Source: an uncultured Bacteroidales bacterium
GTDB taxonomy: Bacteria > Bacteroidota > Bacteroidia > Bacteroidales > P3
DNA: 64,000 bases
NCBI GenBank assembly: GCA_947175635.1
Contig: CAMWNM010000007.1
Span: forward strand, 1 to 64,000
Direction: 5' to 3'
Shown piece by piece: positions 44,039 through 56,852 of this stretch; within the stretch, counting starts at the first letter, position 1, and each line of letters begins with the position of its first letter. A program made the translations under genes and the position numbers. The notes under the pieces were generated by a model. It was not told the origin of the DNA, did no database searches, and worked only from the letters and a program-made list of their open reading frames with translations.

Positions 44039-47000
44039 ATGGAATTAAAATTTGGCAAGATGTTGAATACGGTTTTGCGGTGCATCATTGACCGTGCCGG
44101 GAAATACGGTGGCGGGAGCCTTTGGAAAACGGTTCGGGCCGTTTTGCTGCCGGGCTTGGGCTGTCTGTTGCTCTGTGGCGGACTTTCGGCGCAGGAGCCG
44201 CCCCGTCTGTTCTACAGAATTTCTTCTCCGGCGGCGGGCGGTAAGGCCGGCGGCGGTATCGGCAGCAATTCCTTTGCGAACGGGCAGGTGTTCTGTAAGT
44301 ACGAACACGGGTACACGGTGGATGTGTGGTTGGAGGCAGCGGCGGAGGATTGCCGCTGGACGGTGGGACCGACCGGAAAGGTGTCGGTGACGAATCCCAG
44401 AGGCCCGTACAACGATACGGTTACCATCGATATTTCAAACACTTCGAATACAGAGATAACGAACGTAACGATTTCGGTAATTGAAGGAAGCAACGCACCT
44501 GTGCTGATGTCGGTGGTCATTCCCCGGATCGCCGCCGCACCGGGGGCCATCATCATAGACCCGCTCGAACTGCTGGACGGGGAATCGTATTGCGCGAATC
44601 TCTCTTATACGGTGGATGTACCGGAAGATCCCAACTATACAAAGGAAAAGAACAACTATGATCCGAACGGTACCTATCCCTCGGCTACGCTGAAGTATAA
44701 TTTCAGCCTAGGTACGACCGAAAGCGCTGTGCCGCCTCTCAGTTCAAGAGGCTACAGCGACGATCCGGCAAGCATGTACCATTGGGAGCAGATTGTCGGG
44801 CCGGCCGCCAAATACTGGGTGGTGCGCGCCAAAACCTGCGAAGCCGGTAACTCGGAAGCGGTAAAGCCCGCTTCGTTGGCCATAGACAACGTGATTCCGG
44901 AAAACCTCACCGATGAAAGTCTTTCCGTGATCCCCATCCGCTATGCGGGCGAGGAATGGGAGGAGTCGGATGAAAACGCCTGCACTTGGTATTCATCCGC
45001 CTTCAACAAAAGCGAAACCGGTGCCGGAAACGCAGTGGGCGGACTCAACGACGGCGAGACAGAAAACGGCTATGTGTACTTGCAGGCGATGCCCTATCAA
45101 CCGGATGATATCAGTTTCCGGCATTACCGGTACATTTGGAACTACGATGAGGATGCCTTGGAACCGGCTACCGACAAAATGAACACCGCAACTTACAAAG
45201 AGGCGGGTTTCGGTGCTGACAGCGCGCGCATCTGTTTCAAGGTGAAAAGCCGTCCCGAGGGAACGGATCCCGTAATCCGGGTATCCTACCACATGGTTTG
45301 CGACAAATGCAACGAGCGTGCCCAGAAACAAGGACGTTCCATTGTATTCGAATCGGCGGAAAGCGCGGTTTTGAAACTGAACCGTGTGGATTCTTTGGAA
45401 GATGCCGTGGTAAAGGGTTCCTATACGCCTTCCATCCTCGATAAGGGCGAACGGGTGGAATCGATAGATGGCTCTCCCTTGTTGCTTTGCGGTAATACCG
45501 AATACGATCTTTGCGGTGAAGTGGATGGGGAAAGCCCCATTACGGGCTTTATGTGGAAAGCACTGAACGGCGCGGACTGGGAACAGAGCGTTGGCGGCGG
45601 CGATATGGGCGGTGGAATGTGGCCGGCCGCACCGCGTGCCAGACAAAGCCTTTGCGATACCTACGTAACTCCTGAAATCGCGCAAACCGACACCCATATG
45701 GGCGATACGGTAAACCTTCTGGTATATCCCCGCAACCAATGCTTCAGCAACGGCCGTACCACCGACCGCAACGCACAGGAGGTGAAAGTATATGTACGGA
45801 GTACCCCGCAGGCCCCCATCGTTATCGATCCTGTTTCCGGTCAGTCTTACAAAGGCAACAATCTGGAGGCTATGGGCGGCGGCTCCCCCACCATACCGAT
45901 GGGCGGACTTTCTTTTCCGCTTCTGCTGTGCAACAACAGCGGTCTGGGTTCCTCTTCCGCCGGTGCCAGTCAGAGTTTGCTGCTATACACGCCCAACAAT
46001 ACGTTGCGTGCCTCGGACGAAAGTTTTGAAATCAAGTTTTACGAAGATATTTCCAACCCATCCGTCATCCAGGCCCTTAGGGCTTCCTATAGTTTTGAAC
46101 GCAACAATCCCGACAAGGAGCTTGGCGACACCACACGTTGGACATTCCGCTTCAAGATTCAGGATCATGAGGTTTTGGCCGACCAGAAACAGATAGTGGT
46201 GGGGATCGCCGCCAAGAACACTTGCGGTCCCGGTACGATGGCTTTCTGGGCTATCAATATCATCGATACGCTTTCGGTGGAGGGTGATGTGATAGATAAC
46301 GGGTTGATTACAAGTGGTGATACGGTTGTTCATTCTCTTTGTGAGGGAGAAGAGCGGATTTACAGCAACATAAGCAGCGCCGAGCCCTTGTTCGTTACGG
46401 ATGCGGCCGATCCCGACCGCAATACGGACGTGGTGCAATACAGTTGGAAGATTCCCGGGACATGGCGTTTTGACAATCCCCGGTTGGATTCCGTTTCCGT
46501 ACCCGATACCAGGGTCTGGCTGGGTGAGGAGAAAGGTGCGGTGCGGCTTGCCTTGAAAAACCGCTGTGGCGTGGGGACGTACCGCCGCGGAGACTCCCTC
46601 GATGTGAATGCCTATACGCGGGTGGACATCAAGGTGGTGGACGGGCTTTTGGCCACCAGTGCCGCGCTGAATCCGAAAGTGACGGCAGACAAGGCGGAAA
46701 TAGACAGGAATGGGTTTTTGCTTCTGCCCTGTCAGGGTTCGCAAATGATGTACGCCATTGACACTTTTGAACGTACAGATGCTTATCGTTGGGAATTTCC
46801 TTCTGACTGGCAGGTGGTTACCGATGTGCCCAATCAATACAACGGCGAGGCGACGGCCGATCCGGACTATCCCAACCGGGCGATCACCGATCACCGGAAA
46901 CTGGGTTTCAGGAACGATATGCGCGTGCGGGTGAAAGTGGGGGCCGATACAGGACAGATCTATGTGGTGGGTGCCAAGGCGGCTTGTGCGTGGACCTTTG

Positions 47001-50000
47001 ACAATTTCCAGCCGAATCTGACGGTAGTTCCGCCGCATTTCGGCCACCGCCGCGACAGCCTCAAGGCAGTGGTGCGTCCCTTTACGGGCAAGCCTGCGCA
47101 GGCAGAGCCGTGGCCGGATTCGATATGCGTGCGTAAGGTGGCGGTTCTTTCGGTGATGCCCGATCCGGAACAGGATTCGCTGACGCGCGCCCAAACGTAT
47201 TTCACATGGACTTTCCCCTCCGATTACCTGCCGGTGCATTATGCGGATGAGAATCATACGGAACTTACGTTTACCGTACCCGACCGTGCGGGTGATTACG
47301 ATACGGTAAAGGTGTATTCCCACCGGCACGATTGCGACAGCTACAACCAGGCCGATTCTATGGTTGTTGTGATTAAGCTTACCGATACGATACCTTTTGT
47401 CCGGACCCGTTACCTGAACGATGCCCGCAGACCGAACTCCAACCTCAATACCACGCCTTGCGAAGGCGACACGGTGATTTATCGGGTTTTGCCTGATCCC
47501 AAAACATATCTGGAGGGGGTCTGGTTCACTTGGAACGGCGGCAACGCGCTTATGGATACGGCGACAGGCCTTGTTGACGCCACGGGCTGGCGTATCCTGA
47601 ATCCGGTAGGTCAGTATGCCGACACCCTCAAGATGATTGTGGGGCGCAGTACCTTGGAGTTGGGTGCGCAGGCGGTTTCTCCTTGCGGCATGTCGTCTGT
47701 TTTCACCACCGTTTTCAACCCTGTCGGTTTGGTTCACGACAAGGTGCGTCTGGTACAGGGCAGCGATTTGCTCTGTATGAACGAAAGGGTGGTCTTCGAA
47801 TGGGATTCGGTGGAATACGCCACCCATTATGAATGGTTCTATCCTTGGGGACAGGCGCACGATACCCTCGGTCTCGACGAAAAGATGTTCTATCGGGCGT
47901 TCAGCAGCAAGACGGCTTTTGAAAAGGGGCTGATTTGCGTACGTCCTTACAATGTCTGCGGACTGGGGCCGTATTCCGACACGGTGAAGGTTTCGGATGT
48001 GATTCAACATCTGGGCCTGCCTTCGCTCAAAGCCCTCGATCCCGAAACGGTTTACGTTCCGGTAAACGATACGGTGCGCGATACGGTCTGTCTGCGCACA
48101 GGTCTGCACTATCAGGCTTCCTTTAACGACGATACCTATGCGGACAATTCTCAATGGAAGTTTCATTGGATTCCTTTCCAAATTGATGAAAATGATACGC
48201 TGAAAGCGGTATCGCCGGATGTTTTTGCCGACAGCAGCCGCTTTTATTTTGCCAATTACGGCATGGAAAACGCTTCCAAATACTTTGGTGTGGCGGTTCG
48301 TCATGCCCGATGCCTTACGCCGGGCGATACGTTGGTGATGTGGGTGCGGAATGCCGATACGGTGGCGATAAGCGATGATGTTTTGGCCGACCGCCTTACC
48401 GATGAGGAACGGGAAGATAAAACCGTCATGACCCGGCCTTGCGGGGGGAGTACGGCAACGGCCGAATGGCATTTCAACAGTGATTTCGGCACGGAAAAAA
48501 TCCAGTACCGTTTTGTGTGGTGGGATTCTCTGTCGCAAACCCGTTCCCGCTATCATGATGCGGATGGCTCCATGGTGGGGGGAGCGGCAAAAAAAGAAGA
48601 CAACTTCATCTGGCTCAACCCCAAGGAAGAGAGCGATCCCGACAAGGCGTGGTACAGTGGAGACGAGGACTATTTGCGCGTAAGCATCCCCAACAACCAG
48701 TTGCTTTATCTTTCTGTGGACTTGAAAAACCGTTGCGGTATATCCAGATTGCCTTCGTTGGCTATTCGTACGGTGGTAAGCATCGGCGACTCTTCGTATA
48801 AACTGCAGCAACTTTCGGATTTGGTATGTGACGGGGATTCGTTGGTGTTCCGTGTGGATTCTTCGGCCAACATAGGGGGGTATATCTGGCATTATCCTTG
48901 GCAGAAAACGCTTGATACCGTGAAGGTGGGTACGCAGGTGGTGCGTGTTTTCAACACGAAGGAGTACAAAGAGGGAGAGGTTTATGTGGTGCCCTATAAC
49001 GGTTGCGGAAACGCGAAAGAAAGCAACCGTATAGAAATTAAAGACATTCTGCCGATTCCCGCGCGCGCCGTTCCGGTAGACTTCGACCCGGCTTACGATG
49101 CGGAGAAAGACCCTGTTGCCAAAGACACGCTCTGCATGCGTACGCCTTTGGTGCTGCATGTGTCTTCCGACAGCTGGAAAGAGGATGGGGATTATGAAAT
49201 GCAGTGGCGTTTGGTAAAAGGCAGCGCATTGGGTTTTGAAAGGGATGGAAATTCCTGTACGTTGCGTCAGAATGATGTGAATGCCGAGCCTTTCGAACTG
49301 GAGTTCGCTTCGCGCACGAAAGGGTGCCGGCGTTATTCGGATACATTGCAAATCCGTATCCTTTCAATGGATACGCTGACTTTTGCCATCGTGGAAGACG
49401 AAGAAGCGGGGCTGGGCAGGCTGGAGGTGCTTTTGCCGCAAGTCGTGCGGAATTATTCGGACAACACGCCGATAGACCGTCGTCCTTGCGGAGGAACCGG
49501 GCAGAAATACACCATAGCCGGCAATATTCACTGGAGTATAATATCGGATGCCGAATCTTATTTTTCGTGGAACGCCAGGGGCGAAGCCCCGCAAACAAGC
49601 CCGGGAGCGGACAGTTCGTTGGGCGGTACGGATTGGAAATATGAAGGTGCTTCTCTGAACGGACCCTACCGTGATTTGCCTTTGCGGGTGGGGGCCAAAG
49701 AGGAATTGCAGTTGCACGTGAATGTGAGGAATATTTGCGGAATCTCGCAGTCGCCGGCTTTGAGTATAGTTCCCAAGCCTGCCGTAACGCAGGCACCTGC
49801 CATTACGCCTAAACCGGTTTGTCTGGATGCCAAACTGGAGCTTGACTGCCAGAAGGTGGATAACGCCGAAATATATCATTGGCAGTTTCCTTGGGGAAGC
49901 AAGCATGTTGAAAGTGAAATTCCCCACGTTGAGATAGATCGGATAACCGACATCGACGGCTTGGTTACCGTATATGCTTCCAACGATTGCGGCCCTGGTC

Positions 50001-53000
50001 CTGTGGCGGAATTCAACGCTATGGTGATACATACGCCCAGAGCGCCGCAGCCGGCTTGGAAAGAAAACGGCGCCGCATATGTATGGGATGCCGATACGGT
50101 AACGGAAACCATCTGTCTGCACGGAGAATCGGAACTGCGTGTTACCCGGAACCCTTCCGACGCGCCCGGTCTCAGCTACCGTTGGGGTTTGGGAGGAACC
50201 GGCAGACTGGAAATCATTTCCGCTTCGAATCCCGACAGCGTTTGCCGTGTCCGCGCCGCTTCTTCTGCCGCGGAGGGTGATGAAGAAATCCTCAAGGCGG
50301 TAGGTTATTATAAGGCATGCGGCGGCGCGGGAGATACGCTCTTTATCCGCCTTAGGTTCATCGATACCATACCTGTGGCTTCTTTGGGAGGAATAAAGGT
50401 GTTGCCGGCCGAATACCAAACCGAGAACAATCCTTGTCCGGAAGAAGAACTCACCTTGCGTGTGGAAAACGATATGGCTTCCGCCTATCGCTGGAGGCTT
50501 CCCGCCACATGGCGTTTCAAAGCGGGCGGCGATACCGTCGGCGCCGAAGTTACCGTGGTGGTAGGCAATACGCGCGGTGCGGTAAGCGTGGCTCCTTGGG
50601 GCGATCCTTCGGAAATGGGGTGCGACATCGCCTATCCGAATCCGCTCCGCACCATCGAATACATTCCGCGCTCTGTACCGCAAACTCCCGCATTTGCCGT
50701 TTCTTTCAACGGGCATCCTTGCGTGGGCAGCGTGGTAACCTATCAGTTGGAAAGTTCCGATGCGCTGGTAGTGCTCAATACGCCCGCCCGGTGGGAATTT
50801 CCCGCCGATTGGAAGGTGCAGGCCGCGTCTTCGGAACTCACCGAAGGGGCGAACATCTGGCCGGTAGGTAATTTCAGCTGCAGTGTCCTGGTGGGAAAAG
50901 ACAGCGGCGAAGTGCGCGCCTATCAGTTGGACAGCTGCGGGAACCGTTTGGTTCGCGGCACCTTGCGTCAGAAGACGGTGGAACCCATCGATACGGCCAG
51001 AATCCAGGTGCGGGGCGATGAAAATGCCTGTCTTGACAGTACTGTTTTCCTTACCGTGGAAGCGCTCAACGATTACGCCCGTGCCGACGGATACAATCTG
51101 GAAGTGGTATATATGGGCGAAGACAAAACGCCGCTTCAGATCACTTTCCCCGGCAGGGACAGTTCCTATCTGGAAATCGTTTGCCGCAACCGTGATTCGG
51201 TGCGTCTGGTGTTTACGCCCAAAAACGGATATTGTGCACAGAACGCGCTACCGTTTGTGCATTACCTCATTACCGATACGGTGCCGAATATTCCCGGTAT
51301 CATCACGGGCCCGGAAAGGATATGCGCCGACAACCGATACGAATTTGTTTTCCATATGGATCCGGACAAAGTGGGTATGTTCGATTCGGTAAGCTATACA
51401 TGGAAAGTGCCGCATGATGGATGGCGCATCCTGTCGGGTCTGCACGATACCGCGGTAACGCTCTATTTCGACTCCTTGCCGTCGGCTCTGCCTGGGCAAC
51501 GGACCGCCGATACGATAGCCTGTTATCCGCGGGCAGGTTGCGGTACGGCATTCCCCACGCTTTTTGTCGTTACCTTGCAGCCTCAGGATATCTTTGACGA
51601 TTCGATTGTAGTCAGCAAGGAAAACCCTTGTCTGGGTACGGACATCGAAGTATGGTTGAAAAACAAAGACCGTTACGATACCGATACTATCCGTTTTGTG
51701 TGGAACACCCCGGCCGGTTGGCAGCGGCTCGACAACAACACCCTGCCGCAAACCGCTTATTCGGTACAGTACGACACGGCTTCCTATATTCAGGTCCGCT
51801 ACCTGCGCAACAACGGTTGCGGATTGAGCCAGACGGTGCAGCGTCGGGTAAATGTAAAGGACAGCGCTTCCAAAGCGGTGTTTGACGGCATTCCTTATCC
51901 GTGTTACACCCGCAATGTGTATGAGGTGGCCATTGCGCCCGATCCGAATATCGACAGCATCGCCTGGATGCTGGCTCCTTCTGTGGTGGCTTCTGTCCAT
52001 ACCCGTCAGGGTTCGCGTATCGACAACGATTCGCTGTCCATCGACAACGCCGGCCATAGCACCGCCGCCATCGCTTTTGGGGTGCGTTCGTTCAATGAAT
52101 GCGGTTCCCGGGATACGGTATTGACCGTTACCCCTGTTACCAGCACCACACCTTTCGACGATAATCTGCATGCGCCTCTTTTCTGCTTGTCCGATACGGG
52201 TTACGTGTACATCAATCTTTCGGCACAGCAACAGAAGGAGGGATTCTACTTCAGATGGAATTTCCCCGATTCCGCCTATCGTGTGGTGAATGCGACGGTG
52301 CCTGGTGATACGGTGGCCGTGATGGCCTATCTTTCCGATACTTCTTTGGCCGGTGCCACGCTGGTGTTGCAGTCGGGTAACGATTGCCGGGCGTTGGAAG
52401 ACCAACAGATCGACCTGACCCCGTTCACCTATGCCATTTCCGCCGTTTCCGAATACGCCCGGGTGCATTACGGCCGCGATGCGGTGCGGATAGAGGTAAA
52501 GGAAACCACGGCAGGCGAGCTGGATGCTTTCACCTATCGCTGGATACCGGAAAACCGCCTCAATCCCAACGGTGTTCCCGATACTTCGTGGCGGCTTACG
52601 GGCAAGTTGGTGCAGGAGGAAGAGCTTTTCTTGGTGGAATCCCGTCAGAGAATGCGGACCGGAGAAGAGAACATGGCTTTCTATCTCCGTCAGGGACGAT
52701 GCCGGGCGGTGGACTCTATCCGGATTGCCGTGGACAGTCTCTTTTCGCTTGTGGCGGCCCGCGACAATGCGGCCTGTATGGATATGGAGCAGGAACTGGC
52801 GGTGGAACCCCGTGGTGGAAATACGCAAGCGTATCATGTGCGTTGGTGGCGTTTCAACGGGGAGGATTGGGAAGAGATACCCGGTACGGCCGACAGTCTC
52901 CGGATCACCATAAGCGAGAGCGGGGAGGGTGATTATATGTATCGTGTTACGGGTTGGGACAGCACTTTTGTATATGCCGACACGCTGTATTTTTCCGATA

Positions 53001-53596
53001 CCGATTTCGAGTTTGATACCGTTCCGGTATTGGTAACCTCTCATGCCGATACGGTCTTGCTGTATGTAAGCACGTATGCGCTGGATGTCCGGTTCGGCAA
53101 TGTGGCCTCCGACCGCATCGAGATACCGGTGGGCAGCAGGGTGGAGATAGAAACGAGGGTGTATGACGGTACGGGCGCGTACCGCTATGCCTGGACGCCC
53201 GAAGATCTTATCATGCGGGTGGACAGCAGCAGCGGCAATATGAAGACTTTTGCCATTTTCCATGCCGACGAGTTGCGTCTTGTCGTAACGGATACGGCAA
53301 GCGGATGTGTGGCCGAACGTGTGATACGCGTTGAAATGGCGAAGGGAAGCGATATTCCGAATGTGATTACGCCCAACGGCGACGGTAAAAACGATATTTT
53401 CCTGAAAGGTGTTTCGGAACTGATTATCTATACCCGGTGGGGAGAGGAGATTTTCCACGACCTGACCGGCAGCGGTTGGGACGGCACCTATAAAGGAAAA
53501 ACCGTGCGTCCGGGCGAGTATATGTATGTGGCCGGAGTAACGGATGAAAACGGTACAAAGCATGTTTTCAAAGGCGTTGTTACGGTAAAATATTAA
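44039..53596 (+). CDS. Giant T9SS type B-sorted surface protein 3
   Basis: The product has 3185 residues. The signal peptide is unusually long, with the hydrophobic core at about 32-48 and cleavage near 51 (GGLSA, before QEPP); ATG 44060 is an alternative start. The body is made of about 200-300-residue blocks repeating a pattern: W-x-F/W-x-F-P (for example [21 protein letters not shown]), then VxPYNxCG-like ends ([24 protein letters not shown]). These resemble degenerate PKD/Ig modules. The last 80 residues are a canonical gliding-motility C-terminal domain, beginning [15 protein letters not shown] near residue 3106, then [20 protein letters not shown] and GEYMYVAGV. It is T9SS-exported and surface-anchored; probably an adhesin or motility-related filament. 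It heads an operon with a PorE-like protein, PorP, bactofilin and gcvT. Confidence 0.9.
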   Translation: MELKFGKMLNTVLRCIIDRAGKYGGGSLWKTVRAVLLPGLGCLLLCGGLSAQEPPRLFYRISSPAAGGKAGGGIGSNSFANGQVFCKYEHGYTVDVWLEAAAEDCRWTVGPTGKVSVTNPRGPYNDTVTIDISNTSNTEITNVTISVIEGSNAPVLMSVVIPRIAAAPGAIIIDPLELLDGESYCANLSYTVDVPEDPNYTKEKNNYDPNGTYPSATLKYNFSLGTTESAVPPLSSRGYSDDPASMYHWEQIVGPAAKYWVVRAKTCEAGNSEAVKPASLAIDNVIPENLTDESLSVIPIRYAGEEWEESDENACTWYSSAFNKSETGAGNAVGGLNDGETENGYVYLQAMPYQPDDISFRHYRYIWNYDEDALEPATDKMNTATYKEAGFGADSARICFKVKSRPEGTDPVIRVSYHMVCDKCNERAQKQGRSIVFESAESAVLKLNRVDSLEDAVVKGSYTPSILDKGERVESIDGSPLLLCGNTEYDLCGEVDGESPITGFMWKALNGADWEQSVGGGDMGGGMWPAAPRARQSLCDTYVTPEIAQTDTHMGDTVNLLVYPRNQCFSNGRTTDRNAQEVKVYVRSTPQAPIVIDPVSGQSYKGNNLEAMGGGSPTIPMGGLSFPLLLCNNSGLGSSSAGASQSLLLYTPNNTLRASDESFEIKFYEDISNPSVIQALRASYSFERNNPDKELGDTTRWTFRFKIQDHEVLADQKQIVVGIAAKNTCGPGTMAFWAINIIDTLSVEGDVIDNGLITSGDTVVHSLCEGEERIYSNISSAEPLFVTDAADPDRNTDVVQYSWKIPGTWRFDNPRLDSVSVPDTRVWLGEEKGAVRLALKNRCGVGTYRRGDSLDVNAYTRVDIKVVDGLLATSAALNPKVTADKAEIDRNGFLLLPCQGSQMMYAIDTFERTDAYRWEFPSDWQVVTDVPNQYNGEATADPDYPNRAITDHRKLGFRNDMRVRVKVGADTGQIYVVGAKAACAWTFDNFQPNLTVVPPHFGHRRDSLKAVVRPFTGKPAQAEPWPDSICVRKVAVLSVMPDPEQDSLTRAQTYFTWTFPSDYLPVHYADENHTELTFTVPDRAGDYDTVKVYSHRHDCDSYNQADSMVVVIKLTDTIPFVRTRYLNDARRPNSNLNTTPCEGDTVIYRVLPDPKTYLEGVWFTWNGGNALMDTATGLVDATGWRILNPVGQYADTLKMIVGRSTLELGAQAVSPCGMSSVFTTVFNPVGLVHDKVRLVQGSDLLCMNERVVFEWDSVEYATHYEWFYPWGQAHDTLGLDEKMFYRAFSSKTAFEKGLICVRPYNVCGLGPYSDTVKVSDVIQHLGLPSLKALDPETVYVPVNDTVRDTVCLRTGLHYQASFNDDTYADNSQWKFHWIPFQIDENDTLKAVSPDVFADSSRFYFANYGMENASKYFGVAVRHARCLTPGDTLVMWVRNADTVAISDDVLADRLTDEEREDKTVMTRPCGGSTATAEWHFNSDFGTEKIQYRFVWWDSLSQTRSRYHDADGSMVGGAAKKEDNFIWLNPKEESDPDKAWYSGDEDYLRVSIPNNQLLYLSVDLKNRCGISRLPSLAIRTVVSIGDSSYKLQQLSDLVCDGDSLVFRVDSSANIGGYIWHYPWQKTLDTVKVGTQVVRVFNTKEYKEGEVYVVPYNGCGNAKESNRIEIKDILPIPARAVPVDFDPAYDAEKDPVAKDTLCMRTPLVLHVSSDSWKEDGDYEMQWRLVKGSALGFERDGNSCTLRQNDVNAEPFELEFASRTKGCRRYSDTLQIRILSMDTLTFAIVEDEEAGLGRLEVLLPQVVRNYSDNTPIDRRPCGGTGQKYTIAGNIHWSIISDAESYFSWNARGEAPQTSPGADSSLGGTDWKYEGASLNGPYRDLPLRVGAKEELQLHVNVRNICGISQSPALSIVPKPAVTQAPAITPKPVCLDAKLELDCQKVDNAEIYHWQFPWGSKHVESEIPHVEIDRITDIDGLVTVYASNDCGPGPVAEFNAMVIHTPRAPQPAWKENGAAYVWDADTVTETICLHGESELRVTRNPSDAPGLSYRWGLGGTGRLEIISASNPDSVCRVRAASSAAEGDEEILKAVGYYKACGGAGDTLFIRLRFIDTIPVASLGGIKVLPAEYQTENNPCPEEELTLRVENDMASAYRWRLPATWRFKAGGDTVGAEVTVVVGNTRGAVSVAPWGDPSEMGCDIAYPNPLRTIEYIPRSVPQTPAFAVSFNGHPCVGSVVTYQLESSDALVVLNTPARWEFPADWKVQAASSELTEGANIWPVGNFSCSVLVGKDSGEVRAYQLDSCGNRLVRGTLRQKTVEPIDTARIQVRGDENACLDSTVFLTVEALNDYARADGYNLEVVYMGEDKTPLQITFPGRDSSYLEIVCRNRDSVRLVFTPKNGYCAQNALPFVHYLITDTVPNIPGIITGPERICADNRYEFVFHMDPDKVGMFDSVSYTWKVPHDGWRILSGLHDTAVTLYFDSLPSALPGQRTADTIACYPRAGCGTAFPTLFVVTLQPQDIFDDSIVVSKENPCLGTDIEVWLKNKDRYDTDTIRFVWNTPAGWQRLDNNTLPQTAYSVQYDTASYIQVRYLRNNGCGLSQTVQRRVNVKDSASKAVFDGIPYPCYTRNVYEVAIAPDPNIDSIAWMLAPSVVASVHTRQGSRIDNDSLSIDNAGHSTAAIAFGVRSFNECGSRDTVLTVTPVTSTTPFDDNLHAPLFCLSDTGYVYINLSAQQQKEGFYFRWNFPDSAYRVVNATVPGDTVAVMAYLSDTSLAGATLVLQSGNDCRALEDQQIDLTPFTYAISAVSEYARVHYGRDAVRIEVKETTAGELDAFTYRWIPENRLNPNGVPDTSWRLTGKLVQEEELFLVESRQRMRTGEENMAFYLRQGRCRAVDSIRIAVDSLFSLVAARDNAACMDMEQELAVEPRGGNTQAYHVRWWRFNGEDWEEIPGTADSLRITISESGEGDYMYRVTGWDSTFVYADTLYFSDTDFEFDTVPVLVTSHADTVLLYVSTYALDVRFGNVASDRIEIPVGSRVEIETRVYDGTGAYRYAWTPEDLIMRVDSSSGNMKTFAIFHADELRLVVTDTASGCVAERVIRVEMAKGSDIPNVITPNGDGKNDIFLKGVSELIIYTRWGEEIFHDLTGSGWDGTYKGKTVRPGEYMYVAGVTDENGTKHVFKGVVTVKY

Positions 53597-53624
53597 ACGG
53601 CGAGTTAAAAGTTTGATGATTGCG

Positions 53625-56600
53625 ATGAAAAAGCATAAGAGCGGATATGTTTGGTTGACATGTGCTTTCTTGTTTTGTCTGTCTGTGGCCCTGTGGGCGC
53701 AGCAACCTCCGATGTCGGAATCGCAGAAGGAGATGCATCAGCAGATCCGGCAAGACAAGGCGATGAAAAAAGCCAGGGAGGAGATACGTTCGGCCGGCTA
53801 CAAGGCTTCGGTACGCAAGCGTATGGAACTGGGCCGGGCGGCTTATGATCAGGAACAGTACGCCATTGCATTCGACCGTTATCTGCGGGCATACGAAAAA
53901 GAAAAGGATTCGGCCCGCCGGATACAGATCGAGTATGCGTTGGGGCAGTGTCAGCAAAGGCTCAACCACCCCAAGGCGGCGGCCATGTATTATTCCCGCA
54001 TCTGGCGTTCGGGCTTGAGAGAGGCCGACTTTTTGCAGGCCTATACGGATGTGTTGTTTTCTCTTGGCGAATACAGTCAGGCCGAGCAGGTGTTGGCGCA
54101 ACTTAAACAAACCGGTCGCAGCGGTTCGGTGGTGGATACCCGGGAAGAAAGTCTGTTGAACTATTACCAGCAGGCAACCCAGATGCAGGAAGCCTTCGGG
54201 CTTTTGCCCAAAGACCTGCATTATGACTCGGCCATCAATACCGCGTTTAGCGAATATGCGCCTTCCTTGACAGGCAACCACATGATCTTTTCTTCTTCCC
54301 GTCCCCAAGAAGGGCAGACGGTGGGCGATCCACGTACGGCGCAAGGCTATTCGCGCCTGTATTGGGCCGACTTCGATCCGGTGCGGAAAACTTGGACCAA
54401 CTCCCGTCCTTTAACGGGCGATGTGGCGAATCTGGATGGGAACGTGGGGATCTTCAGTTACGATTCGGTGCGCAATATCGGTTATTTTACATGGAATCAG
54501 ACCAGCAGCAGCGGTATTTACACCGTGCAGCAACAAGCCGATGGTTCTTGGGGCGGTTTGTCTCAGTTCAAGTTCAATTACAAGGAAGGGGAAAGCGATT
54601 TTTTGGGCGAAGTGGCCCATCCTTCCATCAGTCCCGACGGAAACCGCCTTTTGTTTATCTATAGGGATGAAGCCCGCAAGTCGGGTACCGATATCTGGTA
54701 TGTGGAAAGGGTTGCGCCGTCGGCCGCTCCGGTATCGGGAAAGAGAAGACGGGTCGCCCCGCCTTCGGCACAGAAAAGTCAGGCTTCTTCTCGGCGTAAA
54801 CAGGCACAATCAACGTTAGGACAGCCGGTTATTGTAAACTCCGAGTGGGGTGTTCCGGTCCGCTACGACCAACAAGTGAATACACCCGGAAGAGAGGCTT
54901 TTCCGCAATGGATCAACGACAGTATGTTTGTTTTTGCCTCCGATGGCCATGCGGGTCTGGGCGGTACGGATCTTTATCTGGCCGTGCTCGATTCTGCGGA
55001 CAAGTCGAAAGTGAAGCGAGTGCATACTTTCCCCATGCCTATCAACTCTTCTTACGACGACAATACCCTTTTGCCCGATCTCAGGCACGGCAACCTGATT
55101 CTTTCCTCCAACCGCCATATCGGGTGGGGAAGAACCGACAATATCTTTTTGGTGCGGAAATGGGGAGTGAAATACAAGGTGGAAGGCCGCGTGGGGTGGT
55201 ATAAACCCCGTATGGACAGCATCGCTCCGGCTTCGGCCCCCGCACTTGCACCGGTGCTTTCCGATTCAACCCTCGTCCTGTCCGACAGTCTTTCCGCCGT
55301 GGATTCGCTTACCGCCGTTTCATCCGACAGTCTTTCGGTTGTGCCGGAGCCCCGTGTGCCGGAGCCTGCATACGAATTTTTTCCGCTCAGGAACTATTAC
55401 CTGATGGTGAAAAACAAGGAGAGCGGTTTCTATAAATCCGTATTGCCCGACAGTACGGGAAAATATTCCATTCCTTATCTGGAACCGGGTACTTACGAGT
55501 TTTCGATTTATTCCGAAGGCTTTGCCGATACCACCCGGCAGATTGTGCTGGAAAAAGACGGACATGTGTTGCCTATTCTGATTACCCGCGAGGTGGATTT
55601 TGTGATGCGTAGTAAAACGACACCCAAGAAGCCTGCGCCCAAACCTCTGCCTAAGAAAAAAGACACGATAAAGAAAGCCCCGGTGCGCAAACCGGCCGTG
55701 AAGAAAGATACGATTTCTTCTCCCAAATCCTTGATTTCGAACATCGACAAGAAGCGCAAGGAAATGAAGATGGGGCCCGACAAACGCACCGTTGACGATT
55801 ATAAGCGCAGGATGAGCGATCCTTTGCGCCGTGCCAAACTTACGGTGCTTCCGCCCGATGCCAAATGTGAGGTGTGCGGAGAGAAACCCGAATGGAGGAG
55901 GAATGTGGGGGAAGATTTCTATGTAAAGGCGGGCGATGACAAGGCATTGATTACCCTGACCGACCAACAGGGGCATGTGTCGTATGTAGACTTGGCGCCC
56001 AATACGGCATACGGTATTCAGATACAGGTTACTTCCAACAGCAATCTGCCTTCGTTGCCCAACGGTATCTCCGAAAACGACATCCGCAAAAAAGTGGTTA
56101 CCCGCGATTACATTCTTTTTGAATGCGTGCCGAAATTGTCGGAATTGAACGATGAGGTATATATCAACAACCTGTATTTCGACTTCGATAAGGAAGATTT
56201 GATAAAAGACGGTTCGCGGGAATTGGACCGTATGATCATCATCGCCATCAAGAATCCGCAGATGTATTTCCAGATAGAGGCCAATGCCGATGAACGGGGT
56301 TCGGACGAATACAATAAGAAACTTACCGACCGCCGTCTTAACACGATTACTTCCTATGTGGAGAAAAAGGGTATGGATATGCGTCGGATAAAGGGCATCT
56401 CTTACGGGGAATCCAATCCTTTGATACGGCATGCCAAAACAGAGGAGGAACATCGCCTGAACCGCCGTACCACTTTCCGTCTGATTAATCCCAAGGCGGT
56501 GAATGTGAAACGCGGCGATGCCACCTATCCGGTAGCCGAATTGGCCGCTCCTGTATCGGACAGGCCGGTATATATGGTGCAGGTGGGGGCTTTCCGCGTG

Positions 56601-56852
56601 CCTTTGGAGAATCCGTTAGACTACTATCAGGATATTGTCCGGAATAATCCCGATTTGAAAATGACTTACTATATGGATGCCGACGGATTGTATAAATACA
56701 ATGTGGGCGGACATTTCAAGACCGTGGAACAGGCTAGGGCGGTTGTGAAACGATTGCTGGATCAAAACAGGGAATGTTATATATCTGTATTCTTCAAAGG
56801 GCAACGTATCACGGTTGCGGAAGCAACGGCGATTCTGAAACATGAGAAATAA
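53625..56852 (+). CDS. PorE-like OmpA-family protein: TPR, beta-propeller, OmpA and SPOR domains
   Basis: The product has 1075 residues from ATG 53625 (MKKHKSGYVW), with the signal peptide cleaved near 25 (ALWA, before QQ). Residues about 50-180 hold TPR-like helices (YDQEQYAIAFDRYLRAYE). About 210-530 is a PD40/WD40-type beta-propeller (SISPDGNRLLFIYR, NGDxFVFASDG-like repeats). About 585-660 is a carboxypeptidase-regulatory-like domain (GKYSIPYLEPGTYEFSI). A Pro/Lys linker lies at about 660-690. About 844-955 is an OmpA peptidoglycan-binding domain (YFDFDKEDLI, DERGSDEYNKKLTDRR). About 980-1069 is a SPOR domain (YMVQVGAFRV). The order TPR-propeller-CRD-OmpA matches PorE of the T9SS; the SPOR tail is extra. 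It probably anchors the surface apparatus to peptidoglycan from the periplasm. PorP overlaps its stop codon. Confidence 0.85.
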   Translation: MKKHKSGYVWLTCAFLFCLSVALWAQQPPMSESQKEMHQQIRQDKAMKKAREEIRSAGYKASVRKRMELGRAAYDQEQYAIAFDRYLRAYEKEKDSARRIQIEYALGQCQQRLNHPKAAAMYYSRIWRSGLREADFLQAYTDVLFSLGEYSQAEQVLAQLKQTGRSGSVVDTREESLLNYYQQATQMQEAFGLLPKDLHYDSAINTAFSEYAPSLTGNHMIFSSSRPQEGQTVGDPRTAQGYSRLYWADFDPVRKTWTNSRPLTGDVANLDGNVGIFSYDSVRNIGYFTWNQTSSSGIYTVQQQADGSWGGLSQFKFNYKEGESDFLGEVAHPSISPDGNRLLFIYRDEARKSGTDIWYVERVAPSAAPVSGKRRRVAPPSAQKSQASSRRKQAQSTLGQPVIVNSEWGVPVRYDQQVNTPGREAFPQWINDSMFVFASDGHAGLGGTDLYLAVLDSADKSKVKRVHTFPMPINSSYDDNTLLPDLRHGNLILSSNRHIGWGRTDNIFLVRKWGVKYKVEGRVGWYKPRMDSIAPASAPALAPVLSDSTLVLSDSLSAVDSLTAVSSDSLSVVPEPRVPEPAYEFFPLRNYYLMVKNKESGFYKSVLPDSTGKYSIPYLEPGTYEFSIYSEGFADTTRQIVLEKDGHVLPILITREVDFVMRSKTTPKKPAPKPLPKKKDTIKKAPVRKPAVKKDTISSPKSLISNIDKKRKEMKMGPDKRTVDDYKRRMSDPLRRAKLTVLPPDAKCEVCGEKPEWRRNVGEDFYVKAGDDKALITLTDQQGHVSYVDLAPNTAYGIQIQVTSNSNLPSLPNGISENDIRKKVVTRDYILFECVPKLSELNDEVYINNLYFDFDKEDLIKDGSRELDRMIIIAIKNPQMYFQIEANADERGSDEYNKKLTDRRLNTITSYVEKKGMDMRRIKGISYGESNPLIRHAKTEEEHRLNRRTTFRLINPKAVNVKRGDATYPVAELAAPVSDRPVYMVQVGAFRVPLENPLDYYQDIVRNNPDLKMTYYMDADGLYKYNVGGHFKTVEQARAVVKRLLDQNRECYISVFFKGQRITVAEATAILKHEK